Positions 1 to 11,553 of a stretch of 64,000 nt of DNA are shown piece by piece. The stretch comes from Physcomitrium patens (Eukaryota > Streptophyta > Bryopsida > Funariales > Funariaceae), in assembly GCF_000002425.4 (NCBI RefSeq), contig NC_037261.1, positions 2,281,426 to 2,345,425 on the forward strand. Direction: 5' to 3'. Every line of letters starts with the position of its first letter. The stretch's first letter is position 1. The position numbers and the translations under genes are program-made. The notes beneath the pieces were generated by a model. It saw nothing but the letters and a program-made list of their open reading frames with translations, ran no database searches and was not told the DNA's origin.

Positions 1-904
1 ACCTTTGCAACTTTGTTATTATTGCTTGCATACTTTGGTTGCCAAAGCTTCTTTACAATAATTACTTTGCTATTGATGTATAGATAATGTCAAAGCTTGA
101 AACATGCTTTCTATAATTTATCATTGTTTTTCTACTACATCTTTTTATTAAGTTCTTCTATAACAACATCCATATTTTTATTTTCTACCATATATTCATC
201 TTACCTCATGACACTAGAATTCCATTTTAGCTTTTAGTTTGATTAAATTTTTAATAAAAATAAAATTACTATTAAAAATTTCTAAATCTATATTAAATAA
301 ATTAAAGAGAAAATATTTATTTTAAAGTTATTTTTCAAAGAAAATTCTATAAGAAATCCAATCTTGTATTGAAATCCTATTTTTTATATTTATCTCAAAA
401 TTTCTAATTTAACTCACTAAACTAGTAACTTTAAGTATTATAAGTACATTTTTTGTATGAAAATACATTAGTGTGTCAATTTTGTGACTCACAACCAACA
501 AAATCAATTTTATCAACTAAATTTTTTTCTTTACATAATTTATTGAAAAATTATTTTTTTATGCTTTTTCTATCTATTAAATATTATTTATAAGATTATA
601 ATAAATAATAAATATATTAAAAATATTATTTTAGATATTAGTCTTAAAAATTAAATTTAGATTATATATATATATATATATATATATACTATATCAACTG
701 AATTAATTACCTTTAAGACTTATTAAAGTTTTAATATAATGTATATTTACTTAATAAGACTATTATGACTTAAAGGACATTCTAAATCCTAATTTAAAAT
801 TTAAAATTTAAATAAATTCTATATATATATATATATATTTTAAATTACTTAAAAGATTTTTTTTACATATTAACATATAAGTACAATTATATCACAAGTA
901 CATA
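1..904. other. AT-rich stretch, no gene
   Basis: No coding region, RNA gene or clear repeat boundary is visible. The stretch is about 80 percent A+T, with TA microsatellites near 663-688 and 819-837. It is probably old transposon debris, judged only from composition. Confidence 0.5.
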
Positions 905-2130
905 TATCACAACATTTATTGTCTTTAAGAAGCTTCTATAAGATTATATTATATTATATTATATAATATATAAAATTAAGACTTAGACCATCTTTAATCT
1001 CATTAAAGTCTTTCTAGTATTTTAATCTTAATTTAAGTCTCTTTAGTTCCTTTATATTTAACAGTATATTCTATTTTATACCTATATCTTATTTCTATTT
1101 ATTTTTTATTTTCTTAGTCATACATAAGTATGTTGTCTTTTCAAATTCTCAATCGAATTCATGTTTTTAATACCTATAATCGATGTTTATTTTATTTATG
1201 TAAGTAGATATAAATAAAAGAAAGTAAAAATATATTGAATATATCAGGTAAATAATATCTTCTATTAGAAGCTTTAATATCATTTTTTAAATACAAATAA
1301 TTTATTTAGAATTCTATAGATATGCCACATACATATTTAAACTTGTTTTATAAGTATCTTGCTCTTAGAATGCCATATTAGAAGCAATCTACAACTAGAT
1401 GCATATTACACTACATTCCTCATAGCTTCAAAAAACTAAAGACCTAAATCCTTGTAAAATCTCAGATGATTCTGTAAAGACTCCAATATTAGTCCTCGAT
1501 GGTCTAATATACACTTCAAGTACTTTCCTTCCATATTATCTCTATACAATCATACTTGAAAAGATCCACCTACAACAAGATATGAATAAGAGTATGTTTT
1601 ACTACAATAAAGAATTCTATATATTCATACATGTTAAGAGATTAAGAACTGGTTCCTCTACTAAACCTCAAGTACTATTAAACTAACCTAATCACCATAT
1701 AACTAGAAAGAATGCCCATACTGTGCTAAGTTCCTAGCTAAAGTACATGAAAATATTATCTAGTCATTTGTTTATCTTTATCTAATTCTCCGTTTTTCTC
1801 TTAACTTGTCTTTGTTTAATGCATATGTTTTTATTTTGCCTATCTTTTGTCTTATCTTATCACAATGTATATCCCATAAGTCTTGTTGTCTTTAAGAAGA
1901 TTTCACAAGGACTTTTTGATAGTTAATATATTTACGGTAATAAAAATTAGGCCATCTTTAGTCTTATTAAAATCTTTCTTGTATTCTTTATACTTCAATT
2001 GTAGTTCAAGACTTTCTAATCTCTTTTTATTTCATAATAGCCATTCTAGGTCATTTATATCATATATCTTCTTCTTTTGTCCTTATTTTTTTTCTACTTC
2101 TTTTGTAACATATGAATATGTTATATATTT
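905..2130 (+). mobile_element. Short element with LTR-like direct repeats (fossil)
   Basis: Two diverged direct copies of about 240 bases lie at roughly 911-1145 and 1876-2120. Both contain the shared word GTCTTTAAGAAG, followed by matching blocks around CCATCTTTA, a T-rich stretch and TATG near the end. They flank about 730 bases of AT-rich sequence with no recognisable protein. The arrangement suits a small or internally deleted LTR element, or a tandem duplication of an LTR. No target-site repeat or primer-binding site was identified, so the family is unknown. Confidence 0.35.
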
Positions 2131-3907
2131 TTATTTAGATCCATAACTTTAAAGATACTATCTTATTGTTAGTATTACTAACAAAAAAATCCTTTAAATA
2201 GATATCATATTATTTATTTATTAAATTCTAAAAATTTAGAAGAAAAAATGGTAAAAACATGTTTAAGAAACATACATTTGTAAGAAAAAAAATATTAAAT
2301 TAAAATTGAAAAAAATTACTTTGATTTCTAAATTAATCTTTAAAATCAAAATTAATAAATAAAATTGGAATACCACAAAATTATTCCTTTTAATTTTAAA
2401 TATTTCTCAGTAATATATTAAAGAAAAAAAATTAAAAAATTAAATACATCATTATAAGTAAACCTTGTGTTCATGAGATTTTCATGCAATTAAAGAAGAA
2501 ATCTAAAATTTAAATTTATAGATTTAAAAATAAAGATAGAAAATCAAAAGAGAGGAGTTTAAATTAATATAAATAAATTCTAATTATCAGCTAAGCTTAT
2601 AATATAAAAAAATCATCCAAAGCTCATTTTTATGTATTTACTATGACAATAAATTCTCAATTCAAAAATATAAATTTCTGAACTAAAAGTCTTTTTAGAA
2701 GAACTTTAAAATACCATCAAAGCATTGGCTAAGCCAAGGGCTTAGTTCTTAACAATTTTTTTTATTAAATTGTTTAAGATCTTTTGCTGTATCATCAAAT
2801 TTAAATATGATAAACTTATAGAGGATTGAATAGAATAAAAGTATTTTTTTAATTTATGCTACACATGCTTATCATATTATTATTATTTAAGCTAAAAAAT
2901 AAAAAAACTTATATACAATTATAAACCTATGAGCTTCTGAAATTTAATCTAATTTCTTTAAAACAACCACTAAAATAAAAACACAACTTATTTTATCTTA
3001 TCTAAAAAATCAATGATTCTATTTTTTTAAATTTTTTTAAATACATTGTAAATATTATAATACTTATCTAAGAAGAAATCTCTCAATCTTGTTTCTTAAA
3101 ACTAAATCTTATTCTTTTAAAACTTTAATTTATTGAATCATAAGATTGTATTTATTAAGATTTTATCTTTAAAGAAATAAAGACATTGGACTTAAGAATT
3201 AATTTTATAAATATAAAAAAATCATTCTTCTTAAGAACAAAAGCTCATTAAAATATCAAAAAATTCCTTTCAAACAAATTTTTAATTAAAAAAAGAATAT
3301 ATTTTTTTCATTAACTTCAGATATTTTTTTCATTATATAAGTTTTTAAAATATAAAACCTCAAACTATTGTTCTATTTATCCATTATTGAAAAAATGATA
3401 ATATTTTTAAGCATAAATCAATAAATTAATAGAAAATATGCTAATAATTTGGTTATTTTTCCAATAGGGTTAAAATCCATATATTTTATGGCTATTTAAA
3501 TTATTAAATCATTAAAATTTTATTTTTATTTTTTTATTAATTAGTTAAAATCAATAAAATTATAATATTTTTAAAAAATAAAATAAATTTAAATATAAAT
3601 ACACCAATATAATTAAATAAGAAATAAAAAACTAAGTCTATTTATAATTATCTTACTTGGACCTGATTTCAATTCAAATTATTGAAATATATTTAATTTA
3701 AAGATTTAAAGAAATTTTGAACTAATAACATTTCATTAAATATTTTTTTAAAAAAAAAAATTGGTGGTTAATTAAGTCATTTTTACAAATAGCATCTATT
3801 TTATTATAATATAGTGTAGCTTTCTAATTTTCATAAAATTAATAAAAAGATAATCTAAGAACCATCTTTAAACAAGAAAAGAAAAAAAATATCAGAACTT
3901 AAATTCC
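2131..3907. other. AT-rich stretch, no gene
   Basis: No coding region or element boundary was recognised. Composition is extremely AT-rich throughout and open frames are short and low in complexity. Confidence 0.5.
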
Positions 3908-4653
3908 TACCAAGGACATGAATCACTAACAATAAAAACTTCAATATACTCTTGTATCACTCAAATATAGTATGTAATCACTAAAAGATGGTATAATATT
4001 AACTTAGAATGGCTATTGCCAAAGACAAGAAGACTAGAGATTCTTGAAACAAGACTAAGAACAAAAAAGGCATTGATAAGAGTAAAGAAGGCTTTACTCT
4101 TGATTCCAAATATACAATCTAACTAAAAGCTACATGTTAATATTTTTATATTATATGAATTCCAATTAAAGCTCAAAAGTAATAATAAAAAATTAATTAA
4201 ATCCAAAAAAATCCATATATATATATATATACATACAAAAATCTTAATTTTTAAAAAAAAATCATAAAGAATTTTATAAAATATCCTAAAGAAATAATAA
4301 ATAAAATCTAAAGAAATATCATATATGAGAATTATGAATAAATAATAAAGAAACTTTAAAGAAATATCAAATGTAAAATTTTAAAAAAAGTATTAAAAAT
4401 AAAAATCCTAAATAAACACTTATGTAATTCTAAAAAAATATTAAGTAAATTCTATACTTCAAATTAAATCCTAATTAATTCCCAAAGATATATTAAATCC
4501 TAAGGCAAATCCTAAGGCAAATCCTAATGAAACCTTAATTAAATCTTAATTTTTAAACAAATCCATAATCAATTCTATAGTAGATTGAAACTTCAATAAC
4601 TAATAATTTAACTATAGATTTTGACTCAAAATTTTTCTACCTTTCAAGAACTT

Positions 4654-4703
<50 letters not shown>

Positions 4704-6040
4704 TAAATACACCAAATAAAAGGTAATATCCAAAATTTGCTTAGATGGTGGTTAGCCTCTTTCTCCAAACTTGATGCCAATCTTCCAATGCCAATACTTT
4801 TAGATTCCAATGGCTCTCAAACTTTTTAAAGTTGTTAGAAATCAAGTCTAATATTAATTTATAAACTTTTATTTTAATATAATTAACATATTATTACAAA
4901 ATCTTAAAAACCTTCATTATTTTTCTTAATTCCAATTCCTAAGATCTTAATACTTTTGAATTTCAACAACCTTCAAATTAAATTTTTAATCAAGCTTAAA
5001 ATTAAAATTAAAATTTAATATAAAAATATTTATTTAATAACAAAAATTTACTTACAAAACATCTATCAATCTTACAAAATTCTTCAAAGTATAAATTCTT
5101 TATAATTCTCAAAATTCAAAGTCATTTCAAAAAATTCTTAATTTTAGAAAGTTTTTATAAAGTTATTATAAACCAATATCACTCAAAACTAAAACCTAAA
5201 GAACTATTTTTTAATTTTCTTCCAAATCCTATTTTTTGATTTACAAAAAAATCCTAAAATTATCATAGACACATAGTTTTGTACCTTGGAATTAATTTTG
5301 ATCTTAATTCATAAATTATCTTCTTTAAATATCAATTTCTAGTTTTTTGATATTATTATTATTATAAAATATTTTTAGCCTTTTTCTAAATATTCTTATA
5401 TTATTGATTTTTTTAATATTTTTTTGGATTATTTATGATTGTACAAAATAAGTAGAAGTTTTTTTACAAAAAAAAACATTAATATTAAATTTTTTTACTA
5501 CCTTCCTATCTTTTATCTATGTTTTTCTACTATAATTTTTTGTTAGGAACTTTTATAATAGAATCCATATTTTTATCTTTCACTATATAATTGTATTATA
5601 AAACAACAATATTTTGTACCACTTTCAATATTTGTCCAATTTACAAAACACATGTTGAACTTATAAGATAAGTTTCTTATAGATGCACCACATGGACAAC
5701 TTGTACCAAAAGTCACCAACATGTGCAATATGTGGCCAACTTATTGGCTAAATTTTTAACCTATCAATCAACTAAAAATACATATAAAATCAAATTTACA
5801 TCTGTAAAGCTTCTAAGAAGTTTTTTCATAAGATATTATCAAATCTACCTACATTTACTTTCTATCTATCACTTCTTATCTAAGTAACTATGTATGTCTT
5901 TGATATTATTTCCTCTTCTAGAAACAAGTTCTTTAAAGAACCGTAATCACATATTAAAGAAGTCTAAGATACAAAAAATTATATTTATAGCATTTTTTAA
6001 TCTTTATTTTCTTTAAAGATAGTTGATAGGTTTTCTTAAC
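3908..6040 (-). mobile_element. Chromovirus LTR (type I), minus, split by another LTR
   Basis: The parts at 3908-4127 and about 5602-5945 match consecutive parts of the type I LTR seen complete at 39574-40108 and 54610-55146: the AAGGACATGAATC end, the block around AAAAAAGGCATTGATAAGAG, then the half ending near GTCTTTGATATTA. About 95 further bases (5945-6040) match the non-coding tail that sits inside the other copies next to the LTR. The copy is therefore a minus-strand 3' LTR with a scrap of interior. It is a fossil: diverged, without coding parts, and interrupted by 4128-5600. Confidence 0.7.
4128..5600 (-). mobile_element. Type II long LTR nested in a type I LTR
   Basis: This block of about 1.47 kb interrupts the type I LTR and matches the blocks at 8560-9745 and 43154-44720, and, in reverse, 47298-50116. 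Diagnostic features are runs of the motif AATCCTAA (about 4440-4530), the word TTGTACCTTGGAATT (5281-5295), and a terminal T-rich part containing TTTTTCTACTATA. No coding region lies inside it, so it is probably a solo LTR. It is a fossil, younger than the LTR it splits. A TA tract at 4661-4699 lies within it. The exact target-site repeat could not be read. Confidence 0.65.
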
Positions 6041-8003
6041 CATTGCTAATGTAATAAAAAAAAATAATTTGGTCTATTCATATCTTCTTTCTATTATATA
6101 TTATTTCGTGAAGCTAAGCCTTCTAAATAAATATTTTTTTGACCATCAATATTAATAAAAAAAAACTTTTATAAATTCTTTATACCATGCCTTTTCAAAG
6201 TACACTTCTTGATATAAAGACCTTCTAATCAACATCAAAATAACTTAATACATATGCAAAGCTAGACTATGCTATTGACATCTAAAGTTTTCTAATTGTA
6301 TGTATCTAAGGCCATTTGCAAGCTTTTTATTGCAATAATAGAAGCATTGTATTATTATGCAAATAGAAATTTGCTTTATTATGAGTTTCTTTAAGCAATA
6401 AATTTAATCTTAAAAATTTTAATATGTGCTAAAGCAAATCTATAAAATACAGCTTCAAAGGTCATATTTGATACAAGATAGTGTTGAGATTATAATTGAA
6501 CAAAAAAATTGTAATGACTCTAATTGCATGGTTAAGCAGGGCTTTATAAGTGAAAAAAGCTAATCATTGATTCTACAAAATAAAATGAAAGCTACTACCT
6601 ACTTTAGATGAAGAAAATATAAATATGTTGGTGATTAAAGCTTGAGCCAAAAAGATCCAATAACATCTTTATTGCAATACAAATGAGTTCTAATTTTATT
6701 GCAATATCAAAGATGTCATTAATATACATGATAATTTGACAAGTGAAGTACTTCTTAAGGCTTTGCAAGCTAAGCAAGTTGATAAATAAAGCCTCAAGTG
6801 AAGGTTGACGAGTATTGCAAGTTTAAGGATGGTAGCTGCTAATAGGATGTAGAAGTTGTAATTGCTCCTCACAAGCAAGTGATGGTTGAATTGGACTTCA
6901 TAATACTCTATTTTAGAGTAGGGACTCAAGATCATGACATTTGCTAATTCATGATGTGAGGGTCTTTACATTTTTACACATATGGCTCAAATACTAGATT
7001 CTGCATCTCATTTTTTTTTCATTGCCTAAGTTTATAAAGGAGAGAAAATGGTAGCAATGAGGTGAAATTAGATGAATTGAGATGAGATGAAGTAAGCCAA
7101 ACATTTTTTTGGAGTTGTATCACTACTTGACATATTGTGTGCTTAACCCTTCTTGCACCTTGTGTACAATGTGATGTACATATCTAGAATAATTGTGGTG
7201 ATAGAGTCTAGTTTTGTATGATGAAGAAACTATGGTGTTGCTATCTTTTGCTGCAACATATCCTATATAGAACAACAATAAACACAAGTGCATCGCAAAG
7301 CATGAGATGAAGATGAAAATATGTATAACAGCATTGTAATCACATCTTGAATGAGCAACTACAAAATTTCAAGGTGGAGTTTGTAAATATGTAAGTCAAA
7401 AATGGAGTTGCAATAATAATGATGAGCTATTTAGAGTAACTTGCTTATCCATATTTAAGGTGTTATTTTTCACAAAAATAAATGTATTGTGGTATATTTT
7501 TATCTTGTGTGAAGCAAACAAGTATGTGTGAAGAGATGATGTTATGGTGGACAAAAGAAAGAAGAATTTGTGTGTGTTAATTCTAAAAATTATAATTAAT
7601 AAGACAAAGATATTATTTTATTAAAATTATATTATAGAAAAAAATAAATAAAATAAACTATCATAAAAAAAACTTAATATAAAAAAATAAATTATAGAAA
7701 TATAAATGAGATTAAAAAAAGATAAGAAAGTATCAAAAAACAAAGGAGTTAGCTGTTCATGTATTTAAAAGTCAAGGTGGTTTCAACCATCTTTAATAAT
7801 TATGGTAGTTAGAATTTTTTTTTATTATATTTAAATAAAATTGAAAGAAATTTATTATAAAAAAGTTTAAAATAGCTTTAATATTGTGTTATAATTATCA
7901 AAAGAAAATCATAATAAAGAGATTATAATTGACATATTTGCATGTTTTTTTATTATATATTTTTAGTCTATTATTAAGTTATAAGAATTATAAGTTAAAA
8001 TTT
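6041..8003. other. AT-rich stretch, no recognised gene
   Basis: Composition is a little less AT-rich between about 6300 and 7550, but frames on both strands are short and match nothing I recognise. It may be decayed transposon coding sequence. No LTR, primer-binding site or catalytic motif was seen. Confidence 0.4.
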
Positions 8004-8220
8004 ATGAAGATATAATTTTTCTTCAATACAAAGAAGCAAGAGCTTTGAAGATTAGGTTGACAAAGACAAAGACAAGATGAGGTTCATGAAAATATTAATG
8101 TTCTTCAATATAAGAAAGTAAGAGCTTTAAAGACTAGCTTAAAGAAAATGAAGACAAGATATTCATGAAGATATAGTTATTTTCAAAGAAAGAGCTTTAA
8201 AGACTAGGTTGAAGAAGATA
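8004..8220. repeat. Imperfect tandem repeat, about 70-82 bases x 3
   Basis: Three imperfect copies share AGAGCTTTAAAGACTAG (starting at 8039, 8121 and 8191), each preceded by a TTCTTCAATA- or TTTCAAAG-like stretch and followed by purine-rich AAGACAAGAT. Spacing between copies is 82 and 70 bases. No protein is assigned to it. Confidence 0.55.
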
Positions 8221-8559
8221 AGATAAAATTGATAAATTTATTGAAGATAGAATTAAAGTTGAATTGTTCGACCTTAACCTTGATGAAAATAAGAATTCTA
8301 AGAACTTGAGATAAGAACAAGGATAGTTCCAATATAAAAATAAAAAAGAACATTTCATAATTCTCAAGATATGACAATCTAGATGTTCATTTAAAAACCA
8401 TATTAAGGATTTTTTGCTATCCTTTGTAATTGAATTCATAAAACTTACAAAATAAACAAAGGTTACTTAGTAAAGATGAGTTATGTTTTTAAATAGAACT
8501 TATTAATTTTACCATAAATATTAAGAACCATAAATAAAGATAGTATGTAAAAAATCCTA

Positions 8560-9745
8560 TATATACGTATTAAAAATAAAAATCTTAATTGAATCCTAAT
8601 CAAATCTTAATATAATTTTTAAAAAACTCTAATATAACTCTCAAAAATTCTAATGTAATATAAAATCTCTCATAAAATCCTAACCAAATCCTAAATCTTA
8701 ATCAAATCCTATATCAAATCCTAATCAAATCCTAAGTAAATCCTAAATCTTATAGCAGACTAAAATTTCAATAACTAATGATTGAATTATTAATTTCAAT
8801 TCAAATTTTTTATACTTCTCACTTACTAAATTAAAAATAAGAAAAAATATTTTAAAGAAGATTAAACATAACAAATAGAAGATAACTTCTAAAATCCACT
8901 TGGATGTTGGCTTGCCTTCTTTTTCAACCTTGATGTCAATATTCTAGAGCTAAAATCTCTTAATTTTATCTTTTAGTAAGTTTCAAACTTTATAAAAATT
9001 TGGAGGTTAAGTTTACTATAAATATATAAAATTTGACTTTAATCCAATTAACAAATTGATAGATATTTTAAAAACCTTCACTAATCTTTTAAATTCTAAT
9101 TCTTCAAACCATAATATGTTTGAGCTTCAATAAAATTTTAATGAACTATTACATCAAGTTAAAACTTGTAATACAAATTATGCATAATAATAAAAACTTA
9201 ATCTTAAAATTTCATCTATAGATCATTTACAAATCTCAAATAATTGTTCAAAGTACCAACTCTTTAAATTTTTCAAAATCCAAAGTTACTTAAAAAAAAT
9301 CTTAACTTTGCAAAGTCTTTACAAAGTTATTATACAATCAAATCACTTCAAATCAATATTTAATTTTTTTTCTATTGTTTTCTTTCAAATCCCATTCTTT
9401 TTTTAGCCAACTAATTCTAAAGTTGCCATAGATATGCAATTTTGTACCTTAGAATTCGATTTCAACCTTAGTTCATAACCAATCCTTTCTAAATCAATTC
9501 TTCATATTTTAAGGTAATTTTTGCTAAAATCTATTTTTAATCTTTTCTTAAATATGCTTATATTAATTATTTATGCTCCTATAAAATAAATAGAAGTTTC
9601 TTTTATAAAAAAGTAGCATTAAGATTAAAGTTTTTACTATCTTCTTACTATTTATCCTTATTTTTCTACCATATCTTTTTACTAGATTCTTTTATTATAA
9701 AATATATTTTTTTTATCTAATAGTTGTATTATTATATAATACTAA
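8560..9745 (-). mobile_element. Type II long LTR copy, minus (fossil)
   Basis: The order of blocks matches 4128-5600: the AATCCTAA-rich segment (8590-8750), the CTTGATGTCAAT block near 8930, TTTTGTACCTTAGAATTCG at 9441-9459, and the T-rich end to about 9745. The side equivalent to the LTR 3' end appears shortened. No coding parts lie beside it. It is probably an old solo LTR. Confidence 0.6.
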
Positions 9746-11426
9746 GAATAAAGGAGGAACATTACAAGTACTTTAATTTTCAAATACAACTACAATAATC
9801 TTTCTTCTATCATAAGAAGATATTTTATTTCTGCCCACAAAAATGTAACTTTTGGTCAATTGTACAACTACTATATGATGTTGAATTTATCACCTCCAGT
9901 ATATAGTGATGGACTTGAATTTTCACTTTCACTTACTTACTCGATTCCCACAAATAAGTCTTACAAGTTTACTTTCTTGATGTTCTATCATTCTTAAGAT
10001 CACCAATTAACCTTTGATAGTATAATATTTTCTTACTAGATTATCTATGACTTGCTCAATTTATACTTTTATTCCTATTTCTTTAATATTTAATATTTTT
10101 TTAAAAAGATCAAAGAATACTATTCAAGTTGAATCATTTAGCCCTTTGAAATCTAAAAAGGAATTCTTTCAATCAATAATCTTAAACGCATACAAGCTCC
10201 CTCTTCAACAAACAAGGTCATTGTTTATAACTTGTAACCACTACATCATATTTTTCTAGGATCAAAATTATCCACTGCAACTTACTTTGTTACTTCTTCC
10301 TTTCCTATCACAAAAGCTAGCTTCACCATTAAATTCTATCACTTATAATTACAACTTTGGCAAAGAAATTTGAGAACAAATATGTTTATTCTTTAGTAAT
10401 GTTGGAATATACATAAGGATGAAAAGCATCATATGCTAATCTTTACACAATATTTTTTAACCTTTTAAGGCCTAAAATCAATATGTATATGATCACCATG
10501 AAGAGTGATCCTTTGCCCCTAATTTTTCTCTTGCACCCTTCCTATTGGATTGCAAGCACTCAAAAAAATTCAAGTAAAGTATTGTCTCCCTATTTTTACT
10601 AAGATTGCTGTTTAACCACCTCCTTCTCTTTGAAAAACCAAAAACCTATATAAAAACATGAAAATGGCTAATCATGCCTTAAAAATGACAAATTGGTACA
10701 CCTATTAATATAAGATTTTATAATTTATACTATAATCACATTGTCTTGCTATTAAGCTCTAGCAAACTATGTATTACTTGCAAATTCACATCAAGGTGAG
10801 TCCAATAGATATTACTTAATTACTAATTAATTCTAACTTTGTAATTATTTAAAAATTAAAGGTGCTTGTTTAGTCTTTTTCTTGTCTTTACCAATACGAA
10901 ACTTACTTCTTGAAATAGTAGAAGTTGTCATTGATAGAAGCCCAAGTAATGTAACGATTATGAAATCAAAAAGAAGCTATTCTTCAATGTTATCTTTTTA
11001 TTTAGCTGTCTTCTTGTACAATGAGATTCTGCTATTACATATCAAATACTTGCCATAGCAAAACCAAAACTTGCTACCCTATCTCATCAATTTTCACTAG
11101 CTGGTCTATTTGCTCTTGCACTTGAGTCCAAGACTACTTAAGTTCTTGTATCAACTCTTCATCTTCATTCTATACTAAGATAGCTTTGGCTTCTTCTTCT
11201 TAGCTAACTTACTTCTTAAAAAAAGTATTAAGAAATTTATCCATCTTTGATACTTCCACAAAAAAAAAAAAAAAATCATGTCAGCATTTGATCTATTGCC
11301 ACAATTGACCTCTTCCAAATTTGCAACTAGATCAACCTTCTTCCATATTATTAGATTTTGGCTTAATAGAGCTTCTATTAGGATTCAACTTCAAAGATAT
11401 TATTTTTTTCTCTAAAAATATTTAAA

Positions 11427-11471
<45 letters not shown>

Positions 11472-11537
11472 TTATTTATCAAGTACTTTATTTTGTTTCT
11501 AAAAAAATCCTCTTTAATTATTACCTTGCTATACAAC
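9746..11537. other. AT-rich stretch; likely holds 5' LTR of next element
   Basis: No intact gene is present. Between about 10850 and 11250 the minus strand has short coding-like patches rich in Glu, Gln, Lys and Ile, too decayed to place. The 5' LTR of the gypsy fossil that starts at 11538 must end here if the primer-binding site is read correctly, but its start was not found. A TA tract occupies 11433-11460. Confidence 0.35.
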
Positions 11538-11553
11538 TGATATCATAGCAAGG
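11538..11553 (+). promoter_or_regulatory. Possible tRNA-iMet primer-binding site of element D
   Basis: TGATATCATAGCAAGG resembles the plant initiator-methionine site TGGTATCAGAGC at ten of its first twelve positions. It lies about 450 bases upstream of the first gag-like sequence, where a primer-binding site is expected. A chance match in AT-rich DNA is possible. Confidence 0.4.
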
